A stretch of 64,000 bases of DNA from Litorisediminicola beolgyonensis (GCF_042679605.1 NZ_JBHTMU010000004.1:86148-150147); one strand, 5' to 3'; shown: positions 31,484 through 40,402, numbered from the stretch's first letter. A program made the numbers and translations. Notes: a model not told the origin generated them from the sequence alone.

Positions 31484-32956
31484 ATGAGACGAGACCTGGC
31501 AGGCATACTGGGCGCGGCGCTTCTGGCTTTTCCGCTGGGCGCGGCCGCGCAATCGGGCGAAGTGCTGACCAAGCAGTACGATGACGGGGGCGTCTACCAG
31601 GGCACGTTCCGCGACGGGCTGCAGGACGGCACCGGCACCTACACCCTGCCCAACGGCTACGAATATACCGGCGACTGGGTCGCGGGCGAGATCCGCGGCC
31701 AGGGCGTGGCGCATTTCCCCAACGGCTCGATCTACGAGGGCAGCTTCGCCAAGGGCAAGCCCGAGGGCCAGGGCAAGATCACCTTCGCCGACGGCGGCAC
31801 CTATGAGGGCAGCTGGCAGGACGGCAAGATCACCGGACAGGGCGTCGCGACCTATGCCAACGGCGTCCGCTACGAGGGCTCGTTCCGCAACGCGCTCCAT
31901 CACGGGCGCGGAACGATGACCTCGCCGGGCGGCTACGCCTACGAGGGCGACTGGGTCAACGGCGTCAAGGAGGGGGTCGGCACGATCACCTATCCCGACG
32001 GCTCGGTCTACGAGGGCCGCGTCGCGGGCGGCGCGCGCGAGGGCGAAGGCAAGCTCGTGATGCCCGACGGGCTGGTCTACGAGGGTACTTGGGCCGATGG
32101 CCAGATCGACGGGATCGGGACGCTCACCCAGCCCAATGGCGATGTCTACGAGGGCGATCTCCGCGAAGGGCGGCGGCACGGCCAGGGCAAGGTCACCTAT
32201 GCCAATGGCGATGTCTACGAGGGCCAGTTCGCCGACGACCAGCGCCAAGGCCAGGGCACGTTCCGCGGCCAGGACGGCTACGAATATTCCGGCCAGTGGG
32301 AGGCCGGCCAGATCGCGGGCCACGGCCGCGTCACCTATCCCGACGGCTCGGTCTACGAGGGCAGCTTCGACGGCGATCTCGCCAATGGTGTCGGCAAGAT
32401 CACCTATCCCGACGGCTCGACCTACGAGGGCGAGTGGCGCGACGGGGTGATCGAGGGCGAGGGCCGCGCCGAATACGCCAACGGGCTTGTCTACGAGGGC
32501 GGCTTCCGCAACGCCCGCAACCACGGCCAAGGGGTGATGACCTATCCCGACGGCTACCGCTACGAGGGCGACTGGGTCGACGGGCAGCGCGAGGGCCAGG
32601 GCACCGCGACCTATCCCGACGGCACCGTCTATACCGGCGGCTTTGAGGGCGGCCAGCGCCATGGCGAGGGCCGGATCGAGATGGCCGACGGCTTCGTCTA
32701 CGAGGGCGAATGGGCCGATGGCGAGATCTCCGGCCGGGGCGTCGCGACCTATGCCAATGGCGATGTCTACGAGGGCATGTTCGCCGCGGGCAAACGCCAG
32801 GGCGAGGGCGAGATGCGCTACGCCTCGGGCGAAACCGAACGCGGCGAGTGGGTGAACGGCGCCCTGGCCGAGCGCGAGGCGCCCGAAGAGGCGCCCGAGG
32901 CCTCGGATGAGACCGGCGACGGCGCCGCTGGCGAGGCCACGCCCGAGGACGGCTGA
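31484..32956 (+). CDS. Exported MORN-repeat protein with 18 repeats
   Basis: 490 residues. A signal peptide (LAGILGAALLAFPLGAAAQS) is followed by 18 consecutive 23-residue MORN repeats of the form xxYEGxWxxGxxxGxGxxxYxxG from about residue 30 to 447 and an acidic Ala/Glu/Pro tail. There is no lipobox Cys, so it should be soluble in the periplasm or secreted. MORN repeats form long beta-sheet rods that bind lipids, proteins or organise structures. A few repeats deviate (for example GSFRNALHHGRGTMTSPGG and GRVAGGAREG). Long antisense and upstream open frames are by-products of the GC-rich repeats. Confidence 0.92.
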   Translation: MRRDLAGILGAALLAFPLGAAAQSGEVLTKQYDDGGVYQGTFRDGLQDGTGTYTLPNGYEYTGDWVAGEIRGQGVAHFPNGSIYEGSFAKGKPEGQGKITFADGGTYEGSWQDGKITGQGVATYANGVRYEGSFRNALHHGRGTMTSPGGYAYEGDWVNGVKEGVGTITYPDGSVYEGRVAGGAREGEGKLVMPDGLVYEGTWADGQIDGIGTLTQPNGDVYEGDLREGRRHGQGKVTYANGDVYEGQFADDQRQGQGTFRGQDGYEYSGQWEAGQIAGHGRVTYPDGSVYEGSFDGDLANGVGKITYPDGSTYEGEWRDGVIEGEGRAEYANGLVYEGGFRNARNHGQGVMTYPDGYRYEGDWVDGQREGQGTATYPDGTVYTGGFEGGQRHGEGRIEMADGFVYEGEWADGEISGRGVATYANGDVYEGMFAAGKRQGEGEMRYASGETERGEWVNGALAEREAPEEAPEASDETGDGAAGEATPEDG

Positions 32957-33026
32957 GGTCAGCGGTCCGGGTCCCTGCGGGCCCCGGGCATGTCTGGCGT
33001 GCTGATCGTGCCGATCATCACGCGAT

Positions 33027-33101
33027 GCGAGGGGCGCTGCCCCTCGCGCTCCCCGGGATATTTTCGGACAGATGAGACCCGCTTGGCGGCGCGCCCGGCA
33101 G
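33027..33101 (+). repeat. Hairpin plus GGATATTT...ACAGATGA dispersed element, copy 1
   Basis: A perfect 9-bp hairpin (GCGAGGGGC, loop GCT, GCCCCTCGC, 33027-33047) is followed by GGATATTTTCGGACAGATGA (33056-33075) and GCGCGCCCGGCAG. The second half recurs at 36551-36595. It occupies the 239-bp gap between the MORN gene and the DUF2945 gene; the hairpin could also terminate the MORN transcript. Confidence 0.5.
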
Positions 33102-33195
33102 GGGGGACGTGGGTCACGCGGGCGGTCACGAGGTCACGGAACCGGGGCGGTTGCGCGCGGGTTCCCCTTCAGAGACGAACGTGACGAGGTGGATC

Positions 33196-33408
33196 ATGGG
33201 CTATGCGACCGGCGACAAGGTGGAATGGGACTGGGGAAATGGCACCGGCACCGGCGAGATCGTCGAGCGGTTCACCGAGAAAGTGACGCGCACGATCAAG
33301 GGCACCGAGGTCACGCGCGACGCCAGCGTGAACGACCCGGCCTTTTTGATCGAGCAGAGCGATGGCGACCGGGTGCTGAAATCGGCCTCCGAGCTGCGCA
33401 AGGCCTGA
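33196..33408 (+). CDS. DUF2945 (hypervirulence-associated TUDOR-type) small protein
   Basis: 70 residues: GDKVEWDWGNGTGTGEIVER, then TIKGTEVTRDASVNDPAFLI and LKSASELRKA, which is the DUF2945/HVA1 pattern of a small SH3/Tudor-like barrel. Function unknown. GAGGTGGATC stands before the ATG at 33196; the open frame begins at 33109 but the domain starts here. Confidence 0.85.
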   Translation: MGYATGDKVEWDWGNGTGTGEIVERFTEKVTRTIKGTEVTRDASVNDPAFLIEQSDGDRVLKSASELRKA

Positions 33409-33474
33409 GCCTCGCGTGGCAAGCCTCCCGCGCATCGTCACAGTACCGAGAGAGATTGCCGAAGGAGCGCTGCC

Positions 33475-34269
33475 ATGGCCGACCGTCCCATCCTCTACCA
33501 CATTCCCGCCTGCCCGTTTTCGCAGCGCCTCGAGATCCTCCTGGCCCTCAAGGGGCGGCAGGACGCGGTGGAGATGCGCGTGGTGGACATCACCAAGCCG
33601 CGTGATCCCGACCTTCTCAAGAAGACGCGCGGGACGACCGCGTTGCCGGTCCTCGAGATGCCCGACGGGCGGGTCCTGAAGGAGAGCCTCGTTCTTCTGG
33701 AGTTCTTCGATCTCTGGCTGGGCGGCCCGTCGATCCGGCGCGCCGATCCGTTCGAGCGCGCGGCAGAGGCGCTTCTGGTCACGCTCGAGGGGCCGTTCAC
33801 CGGCGCGGGCTACCTGATGGTCATGAACCAGGACCGCGCCAAGCGGCAGGAGCATCTCGACAAGCTTCTGGAGGTCTACACCAAGATCGAAGGGCATCTC
33901 GAGGATGCGGGCGGCCCGGGGCCGTTCCTCTTCGAGGAGTTCGGCTATGCCGAATGCGTCTTCACGCCGATGTTCATGCGCTTCTGGTTTCTCGACTATT
34001 ACGAGGATTTCACCTTCCCCGAGAGCGGCTTTGCCCGGGTCGCGGCCTGGCGCGAGGCCTGCCTTGCGCATCCCGCGGCCCAGCAGGTGAGCCGCGAGGA
34101 GATCGTGAAGCTCTATTACGATTACGCCCAGGGCTCCGGCAACGGGGCGCTGCCCGAGGGGCGCACGGTGTCGAGCTTTTCCTTCGAGCCGGATTGGCGC
34201 GACCGGCCCTGGCCGCCGACGGCGAAGTACGGAACCTCGGCCTCCGATGCCGAACTGGGCCTCGTCTGA
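33475..34269 (+). CDS. Glutathione S-transferase family protein
   Basis: 264 residues, a little longer than usual GSTs because of an approximately 40-residue C-terminal tail. The N-terminal thioredoxin fold has ACPFSQRLEILLALKG (Cys/Ser in the active-site position) and TALPVLEMPDGRVLKESLVLL with the cis-Pro and the glutathione-binding Glu-Ser. The all-helical C-domain follows. It could act in detoxification or as an Omega/Beta-type reductase. It converges with the photolyase gene, only 3 bp apart. Confidence 0.88.
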   Translation: MADRPILYHIPACPFSQRLEILLALKGRQDAVEMRVVDITKPRDPDLLKKTRGTTALPVLEMPDGRVLKESLVLLEFFDLWLGGPSIRRADPFERAAEALLVTLEGPFTGAGYLMVMNQDRAKRQEHLDKLLEVYTKIEGHLEDAGGPGPFLFEEFGYAECVFTPMFMRFWFLDYYEDFTFPESGFARVAAWREACLAHPAAQQVSREEIVKLYYDYAQGSGNGALPEGRTVSSFSFEPDWRDRPWPPTAKYGTSASDAELGLV

Positions 34270-34272
34270 GGC

Positions 34273-35799
34273 TCAGACCGTCTCGCCGCCCGAGAGTTTG
34301 CCGAGGAACGTCTCGGCCTCCGACAGGATGGTCTTGCGCTTGTCAGCGTCCATCCGTTCCCAGGTCGCGTACATCTGCGCCATGCGCGGGTTCTTTTCGA
34401 ACCGGTCACGGTGGCGGTCCATGAAGGCCCAGTAAAGGAGGTTGAACGGGCACGCCCCCTCGCCCGTCTTGGTCTTCACGCTGTAATGGCACTCGGCGCA
34501 GTAATCCGACATCCGGTCGATATAGGAGCCTGACGACACGTAGGGTTTCGAGGCGATGATGCCGCCATCGGCGAACTGGCTCATGCCGACGACGTTCGGC
34601 GCCTCGACCCATTCGAAAGCGTCGATATAGACCCGGAGATACCATTCGTGGACCTCGTGCGGGGTCACTCCGGCGAGAAGCGCGAAATTGCCGGTCACCA
34701 TCAGGCGCTGGATGTGATGGGCATAGGCCTCGTCGCGGGTCTGCTCGACCGCCTTCGACAGGCAGCGCATCTTCGTCTCCGCGCCCCAGTAGAGCGGCGG
34801 CAGCGCGCGCTGGTGGTTCAGGGCGTTGCGGCGCGGGTAATCCGGCCCCTCGCGAAAATAGATACCACGCATGTATTCGCGCCAGCCGAGGACCTGGCGG
34901 ATATAGCCCTCGGTCGCGTTGAGCGGCGCGTCGCCTGCGCGGTAGGCGGCCTCGACCGCGTCGCAGATCTCGCGTGCCGACAAGAGGCCGATATTCAGAT
35001 AGGCCGAGATCACCGAGTGATAGAGGAAGCGCTCCTCCCCCATCATCGCGTCCTGGTAATCGCCGAAGCGCGGCAGCGCGTGCTTGACGAAATGCGTCAG
35101 CGCCCGGCGCGCCTGGCCCTGATCGGTGGCGTACCAGAAGGGCCGGAGGGTGCCGAAACTGTTGCCGAAGCGGGCCTCGACGAGATCGAGCACCTCCTCG
35201 ACGGTCTCGTCGGGGGTGAACTGCATCGGGCCGCCGAAGTCGATCTCGTCCGGGGCGGGCTTGCGGTTCTCCTGGTCGTAATTCCACTGGCCGCCCTCGG
35301 GATCGTCGCCATCCATGAGGTAGCCGTGCTCGCGCCGCATCTCGCGATAGAAATACTCCATCCTGAGGCTCTTGCGGCCCTTCGCCCAATCCTCGAACCT
35401 CTCGAGGCTGCAGAGAAACCGGGTGTCTGGGAGCTGGGTGACCTTCAGGCCCATCTCGTCGAGAAGGCCGATCAGTCGGAACTCGCCGGGCTGGGTGGCG
35501 ATGACCTCGGTCGCGCCGGTCTCGTCGGCCCGGCGCAGAAGCTCGCCCGGGATCGAGCCGGTATTGTCGCTGTCGTCGAGCTCGGAATAGCGCACGTCCC
35601 AGCCGTCATTCCTGAGCCGCGCCGCGAACTTGCGCATCGCGGCGAAGATCAGGGCGATCTTCTTCGGGTGATGCTGGACGTAGCTCGCCTCGTCGGCGAC
35701 CTCGGCCATGACGACGACATCGCCGTCCTTGTCGGCCTCCTGAAGCGCCGAGAGATCTTCGGAGAGCTGGTCGCCGAGGACGAGGATGAGACGGCTCAC
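34273..35799 (-). CDS. Iron-sulfur bacterial cryptochrome/(6-4) photolyase (CryB/PhrB type)
   Basis: 508 residues, the length of the FeS-BCP class. The four cysteines that bind the 4Fe-4S cluster are Cys346 (KMRCLSKA), Cys434 and Cys437 (DYCAECHYS) and Cys450 (GEGACPFN). The N-terminal alpha/beta domain (LILVLGDQLSEDLSAL) holds the antenna, which is a lumazine in this class, and the FAD domain contains LGWREYMRGIYF and MVTGNFALLAGVTP. Known members repair (6-4) photoproducts or act as photoreceptors (R. sphaeroides CryB). It starts with GTG at 35799, overlapping the SDR stop by 4 bp (GTGA), with GAGGAG upstream. Confidence 0.93.
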   Translation of the reverse strand: MSRLILVLGDQLSEDLSALQEADKDGDVVVMAEVADEASYVQHHPKKIALIFAAMRKFAARLRNDGWDVRYSELDDSDNTGSIPGELLRRADETGATEVIATQPGEFRLIGLLDEMGLKVTQLPDTRFLCSLERFEDWAKGRKSLRMEYFYREMRREHGYLMDGDDPEGGQWNYDQENRKPAPDEIDFGGPMQFTPDETVEEVLDLVEARFGNSFGTLRPFWYATDQGQARRALTHFVKHALPRFGDYQDAMMGEERFLYHSVISAYLNIGLLSAREICDAVEAAYRAGDAPLNATEGYIRQVLGWREYMRGIYFREGPDYPRRNALNHQRALPPLYWGAETKMRCLSKAVEQTRDEAYAHHIQRLMVTGNFALLAGVTPHEVHEWYLRVYIDAFEWVEAPNVVGMSQFADGGIIASKPYVSSGSYIDRMSDYCAECHYSVKTKTGEGACPFNLLYWAFMDRHRDRFEKNPRMAQMYATWERMDADKRKTILSEAETFLGKLSGGETV

Positions 35800-36461
35800 C
35801 AGGGGATCTCCTCGAAGGCGTAGTCGAAGAACCGGCCGGTATGCTCGGGCGTGAGCTGTTCGAGAAGGTCGACGAGCCGCGCCGCTGCGGTCTCGGGCGT
35901 CACGGTCGGGTGGCTGTCCTGGTAGTCGGCGGTGAAGCGGGTCTCGACCGTGCCGGGATGGAGCGCTACGCAGGCAAGCTGCCGGTGACTGCGGGAAAGC
36001 TCGATGGCGGCGGTGTGCACGATCTGGTTCAGCGCTGCCTTCGCGGCGCGGTAGCCGTACCAGCCGCCGAGTCCGTTGTCGCCGATCGACCCGACCCGCG
36101 CAGAGAGGCAGGCGAGGACGGCAGGCTCGCGCCGAGGCAGGAGCCGCTTGGCATGTTTCAGGATCAGCGCCGGACCGATGGCGTTGGTGGCGAACTGGTC
36201 GGCCAGCGGTTTGGCAGCGAGATCGGAGAGGCTTTTCTCCGGGGCCGCGCCGTCGATCTTGAGCGCGCCGGTGGCCACGAAGATCAGGTCGAACGGGCCC
36301 TCGAGCGCGCCGAGATGATGCTCGACCGAGGCCTCGTCGGTGATCTCGAGCCCGTCCTCGGCGCGCGAGAGGCCGGTGACCGCGACCCCGCGCGCCTCGA
36401 GCTCCTGGGCCAGGGCCGACCCGATGCCGCCCGAGCGGCCGATGATGAGGGCTGTCTTCAT
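35796..36461 (-). CDS. Short-chain dehydrogenase (SDR, CsgA-like)
   Basis: 221 residues. The NAD(P) motif is in TALIIGRSGGIGSALAQELE, the second motif is FATNAIGPALILKHAKRLL and the active site reads YGYRAAKAALNQ (Tyr-x3-Lys). This branch, about 220-230 residues, includes the C-factor/CsgA relatives. It is the first gene of an overlapping pair with the FeS photolyase; together they may form a light/stress-response unit. Substrate unknown. Confidence 0.88.
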   Translation of the reverse strand: MKTALIIGRSGGIGSALAQELEARGVAVTGLSRAEDGLEITDEASVEHHLGALEGPFDLIFVATGALKIDGAAPEKSLSDLAAKPLADQFATNAIGPALILKHAKRLLPRREPAVLACLSARVGSIGDNGLGGWYGYRAAKAALNQIVHTAAIELSRSHRQLACVALHPGTVETRFTADYQDSHPTVTPETAAARLVDLLEQLTPEHTGRFFDYAFEEIPW

Positions 36462-36550
36462 GTCCGGGCGAGCTAGCGGGCGACGGGGCGGGTTCAAGCG
36501 GACCGGTCCGGTCCCTCACACCGGCGTGACGCGGGCGGAGAGGTCGGATT

Positions 36551-36595
36551 GGATATTTATCTGACAGATGAAGCCTGGAGCGCCGCGCCCGGCAG
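36551..36595 (+). repeat. GGATATTT...ACAGATGA dispersed element, copy 2
   Basis: GGATATTTATCTGACAGATG then AAGCC...GCCGCGCCCGGCAG, clearly matching copy 1 (33056-33101) across about 45 bp, including the last GCGCCCGGCAG. It lies in the gap between truA and the SDR gene. Confidence 0.5.
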
Positions 36596-36639
36596 ATGGG
36601 CGTGGGACGCGCTGATGGTGGTCGGGAGGGGTGTCCCGC

Positions 36640-37410
36640 TCAATCGGCGAAGGGATCCTCGGGATAGCCCACCGCCATCAGGTAGAGGCCCTGCGGCGGG
36701 GCGACGGGTCCGCAGGCGGCGCGGTCGCGGGCGGAGAGCGCCTCGGACACGCGCCGAGGCTCCCAGGCCCCCGCACCGACCCGTTCGAGCGTGCCGACGA
36801 AGCTTCGGACCTGGTTGTGCAGGAAGGAGCGCGCGGCGAGGCGCAGCTCGATCTCGCGACCCGCGCCGGTCTCGATCTCGGTGATCTCGAGGCTGTCCAG
36901 CGTCTTGACCGGCGAGGCCGCCTGGCACTGGGTCGAGCGGAAGGTCGTGAAATCGTGCTTGCCCACCAGATAGGCGGCGCCCTCGCGCATGGCGCCGAGA
37001 TCGAGCGGATGCGGCACCTGCCAGACGCGGCCTGCCTCGAGCGTCGGGCGCGCGCGGCGGTTGAGGATGCGGTAGAGGTAGCGCCGCTCCCGCGCCGAGA
37101 ACCGCGCGTGCCAGTCCTCGTCGACCCGCGCGCCCGCGGTGATCGCCACCGGCGCGGGCTTCAGGTGGTGGTTCAGAGCCGAGACCAGCCGGAACGGATC
37201 CCAGTCCTTTTCGAGATCGCAATGGCAGACCTGCCCGCGCGCATGCACGCCCGCATCGGTGCGGCCCGCGGCGGCGATGGTGTGGGGGCCGGGCTCGAGC
37301 CGCGCCAGCGCCGCCTCGATCGCGCCCTGCACGGACGGATGCTCGGCCTGGCGCTGCCAGCCCGCGAAGGGCACCCCCTCGTATTCGACCCTGAGCGCAT
37401 ATCTCGGCAT
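36640..37410 (-). CDS. truA: tRNA pseudouridine(38-40) synthase
   Basis: 256 residues. The catalytic Asp52 is in AAGRTDAGVHARGQV; other TruA blocks are VEYEGVPFAGWQRQ, ALNHHLKPAP, RRYLYRILNR and SFLHNQVRSFVGTL. It isomerises uridines 38-40 in the tRNA anticodon arm. The start at 37410 begins the fold directly; the frame continues for another 550 codons antisense to ycjX, which is a by-product of base composition. Confidence 0.97.
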   Translation of the reverse strand: MPRYALRVEYEGVPFAGWQRQAEHPSVQGAIEAALARLEPGPHTIAAAGRTDAGVHARGQVCHCDLEKDWDPFRLVSALNHHLKPAPVAITAGARVDEDWHARFSARERRYLYRILNRRARPTLEAGRVWQVPHPLDLGAMREGAAYLVGKHDFTTFRSTQCQAASPVKTLDSLEITEIETGAGREIELRLAARSFLHNQVRSFVGTLERVGAGAWEPRRVSEALSARDRAACGPVAPPQGLYLMAVGYPEDPFAD

Positions 37411-37524
37411 GGTGCCGCCTCTAGCGCCCCGCCCGGCCCGGAGCAAGCGCCGCCCTTCCCCTTTGGCCGTCCTGCGCCTATCTCTCCGAGCAGCGGATAT
37501 GGAAGCACAGGAGCGGCAGACGGC

Positions 37525-38934
37525 ATGATCGGACCCCTCGCGGACAGCCTCGCCCGGGGGGTGGAACAGGTCGCCGGCACGGTGTCCGAGACCTTCTTCG
37601 AGCCGGTCGTGCGGCTGGGCGTCACCGGGCTCGCGCGGTCGGGCAAGACGGTGTTCATCACCTCGCTCGTCGCCAACCTGATCGACCGGGCGCGCATGCC
37701 GCAGCTCTCCGCCGCGGCGCAGGGACGGATCAGCGCCGCCTATCTCCAGCCCCAGCCCGACGACACCCTGCCGCGCTTCGATTACGAGACCCATCTCGGA
37801 CGCCTGATGGCCAACGAGCCGTCCTGGCCGGAAAGCACCCGGGCGATCTCGGAGCTGCGGCTGTCGTTCAATGTCCGCGCGGGCGGGTTTCTCGGCAGCG
37901 TGCAGGGGCCGCGCCGGGTGCATCTCGATATCGTCGATTATCCCGGAGAATGGCTTCTGGACCTGGCGCTGCTCGACAAGGATTATGCCGGCTGGTCGCA
38001 GGAGACGCTCGCCCGTCTGGAACACCGCGACTGCGCGCAGGCCTATCTGGCCGCGGCGCGGGCCGAGGACGGTGCCGCCAAGCTTGACGAGCCCCGGGCG
38101 CGCGCGCTCACCGATCTCTTCACCGCCTATCTCGAGGCGGCGCGCGTCGAGGGCTGGTCCGACCTGAGCCCGGGGCGGTTCCTTCTGCCCGGCGATCTGG
38201 CGGGCTCGCCGGTCCTGACCTTCGCCCCCTTGCCGCCCGCCGAGAGCGCGGGACGCGGATCGCTCTGGCAGGAGATGTCGCGGCGGTTCGAGGCGTATAA
38301 ATCGCGCGTGGTCAAACCCTTTTTCCGCGATCACTTCGCCCGGATCGACCGGCAGGTGGTGCTGGTGGACGCGCTCGGTGCGCTTCATCGCGGGCCGCGC
38401 GCGGTCGAGGATCTGCGCCGGACCATGGCCGAGATTCTCTCGGCCTTCCGGCCCGGGCGAAACGCGTTCCTGACGCGGGTTCTCCTCGGCAAACGGGTCG
38501 AGAAGATCCTCTTCGCCGCGACCAAGGCCGATCACCTGCACCACACCCAGCATGGCCAGCTCACCCGGATCATGCAGGCGCTGACCCGCGACGCCGCCGA
38601 GCGCGCGCGCTTCGCCGGGGCCCAGACCGAGGCGATGTCGCTGGCGAGCCTGCGCGCCACCACCGAGGAGACGATCGCCCATGAGGGCCGCGACCTGCGC
38701 GGCGTGCGCGGGCGGCTCGCGAACGGGCGCACCGCGGTGGTCTGGCCGGGCGAGTTTCCGGACGATCCGGCGCGGCTTCTGTCCTCGGCGCGCGAGGGGC
38801 AACAGAGCTGGCTCGACGGCGATTTCGGCGGCACCCGCTTCGAGCCGCCGCGCCTCTCGCTCCGGCCCGACGAAGGCCCGCCGCATATCCGGCTCGACCG
38901 CGCGGCGCAGTTCCTGTTCGGAGACCGGCTGTGA
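37525..38934 (+). CDS. ycjX: YcjX family GTPase-like protein (DUF463)
   Basis: 469 residues. The P-loop is GVTGLARSGKTVFITSLVAN, and the YcjX hallmarks VHLDIVDYPGEWLLDLALL, VVKPFFRDHFARIDRQVVLVD and ILFAATKADHLH (TKAD) follow in order. It is predicted to be a nucleotide-binding stress protein; YcjX and YcjF are commonly encoded together. Its stop overlaps the GNAT gene start (GTGA). Confidence 0.92.
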   Translation: MIGPLADSLARGVEQVAGTVSETFFEPVVRLGVTGLARSGKTVFITSLVANLIDRARMPQLSAAAQGRISAAYLQPQPDDTLPRFDYETHLGRLMANEPSWPESTRAISELRLSFNVRAGGFLGSVQGPRRVHLDIVDYPGEWLLDLALLDKDYAGWSQETLARLEHRDCAQAYLAAARAEDGAAKLDEPRARALTDLFTAYLEAARVEGWSDLSPGRFLLPGDLAGSPVLTFAPLPPAESAGRGSLWQEMSRRFEAYKSRVVKPFFRDHFARIDRQVVLVDALGALHRGPRAVEDLRRTMAEILSAFRPGRNAFLTRVLLGKRVEKILFAATKADHLHHTQHGQLTRIMQALTRDAAERARFAGAQTEAMSLASLRATTEETIAHEGRDLRGVRGRLANGRTAVVWPGEFPDDPARLLSSAREGQQSWLDGDFGGTRFEPPRLSLRPDEGPPHIRLDRAAQFLFGDRL

Positions 38935-39377
38935 GCGTGACGCTGCGCCCTGCCCGGCCGCTCGATGCGGGCGCGCTTGGCGCGATACTCGATGGTTGGG
39001 TGCGCGCGACGCCCTGGATGCCGCAGCTCTACAGCGGCGCCGAGGCGGTGTCATTCCTGTCGCAGATGATCGACGCGGGCTGGGTCACGACCGCCGAGAC
39101 CGACGGCGCCCCGGCGGGTTTTCTCGCCCGGGACGGAGGCGATGTCCACGCGCTTTATCTCGGCGAGGGCGCGCGCGGGCGCGGAATCGGCGCGCGGCTT
39201 CTCGACGCGGCCAAGAGCGGGGAGAGCGCGCTGTCGCTCTGGACCTTCGAGGCCAATACCGGCGCGCAGCGCTTCTATGACCGCGAGGGGTTCGTGCCGG
39301 TCCGGCGCACCTCGGGCGACAATGACGAAGGCCTGCCGGACATCCAGTTCCGCTGGCAAAGGAGCGAGACGACATGA
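38931..39377 (+). CDS. GNAT-family N-acetyltransferase
   Basis: 148 residues. The acetyl-CoA binding motif A is LYLGEGARGRGIGARLLDA and the C-terminal block is TGAQRFYDREGFVPVR, as in GNAT enzymes. It starts with GTG, overlapping the ycjX stop by 4 bp, and its stop overlaps the ycjF start by 4 bp, so the three proteins are translationally linked. Substrate unknown. Confidence 0.9.
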   Translation: MSVTLRPARPLDAGALGAILDGWVRATPWMPQLYSGAEAVSFLSQMIDAGWVTTAETDGAPAGFLARDGGDVHALYLGEGARGRGIGARLLDAAKSGESALSLWTFEANTGAQRFYDREGFVPVRRTSGDNDEGLPDIQFRWQRSETT

Positions 39378-40402
39378 GCGACGCCAGCCGCAAGACCCGC
39401 TTCGGCCCCGTCACCATCGAGATCGACGAGGACGTGGCCAGCGCCCTGCCCGGCCCCGACCGCGCGCCGCCGGTCCCCGATGAGAGCGACCGTCCCGAGG
39501 GCCGCGCCATGACCACGGCGGCGGTCCTCGCCGCGCGCAAGCCCTCGCGGCTCGCGCGCTGGTTCTGGGGGCTGGCGGGCGCGATCCTGGCCACGGTGCT
39601 CGCGGCGGCGGCGTGGGAGTTCGTCACCGGGCTCTTGGCCGCCTATCCCATGCTCGGTTGGGCGGTGGCGGGGCTCTTCGGGCTCTTCGCCTTCGTGGTG
39701 CTGGCCATCGCGGTCAAGGAGATCGCCGCGATCTCGCGGCTCGGGCGTCTCGATGCGCTGCATCGTGATGCGCAGGCGGCGCGGGACGGCGGCGGGCTCG
39801 AGGCCGCGCAGGACGTGGTGGCACGGCTCGAGACGCTCTACGCGGGGCGCGAGGATACGAGCTGGGGCCGCTCGCGCCTTGCCGAGCGCAAGGGCGACGT
39901 GTTCGATGGCGAGGCGCTTCTCGACCTCGCAAGCCGCGAGCTTCTGGCGCCGCTCGACGCCGCCGCGCGCCGCGAGGTCGAGGCCGCCGCCCGGCAGGTC
40001 GCGGGCGTCACCGCCTTGGTGCCCCTGAGCTTTGCCGATGTCGCCGCCGCGCTGGTGTCGAACCTGCGCATGATCCGCCGCGTCGCCGAGATCTACGGAG
40101 GCCGCTCCGGCACCATCGGAAGCTGGCGGCTGATGCGCGCGGTCTTCACCCATCTTCTCGCCACCGGCGCGGTCGCAGCGGGCGAAGACATGATCGAGCC
40201 GCTCCTGGGCGGCAACGTGCTCGCCAAGCTCTCGCGCCGCTTCGGCGAAGGCATGGTCAACGGGGCGCTGACGGCACGGGTCGGCGTCGCGGCGATGGAG
40301 GTCTGCCGCCCTCTGCCCTTCACCCCCAAGGAGCGCCCCTCGGTCCGGGGTCTCGTCGGGCGCTCGCTCACCGGGCTCTTCGACCGCAAGCGCGACGGCT
40401 AG
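39374..40402 (+). CDS. ycjF: YcjF family membrane protein (TIGR01620/DUF697)
   Basis: 342 residues: a soluble N-terminus with FGPVTIEIDEDVASAL, two membrane helices (FWGLAGAILATVLAAAAWEF and GWAVAGLFGLFAFVVLAIAV), then the DUF697 domain with VSNLRMIRRVAEIYGGRSG and a C-terminal hydrophobic part VNGALTARVGVAAMEVCRPL. It is the usual partner of YcjX; here the two are separated by a GNAT gene. Confidence 0.92.
   Translation: MSDASRKTRFGPVTIEIDEDVASALPGPDRAPPVPDESDRPEGRAMTTAAVLAARKPSRLARWFWGLAGAILATVLAAAAWEFVTGLLAAYPMLGWAVAGLFGLFAFVVLAIAVKEIAAISRLGRLDALHRDAQAARDGGGLEAAQDVVARLETLYAGREDTSWGRSRLAERKGDVFDGEALLDLASRELLAPLDAAARREVEAAARQVAGVTALVPLSFADVAAALVSNLRMIRRVAEIYGGRSGTIGSWRLMRAVFTHLLATGAVAAGEDMIEPLLGGNVLAKLSRRFGEGMVNGALTARVGVAAMEVCRPLPFTPKERPSVRGLVGRSLTGLFDRKRDG

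Noticed and set aside
31484..32956. CRISPR or satellite DNA in the repeat-rich region
   Set aside because: The periodicity of 69 bp is codon-based and the translation gives 18 MORN repeats; there are no spacers.
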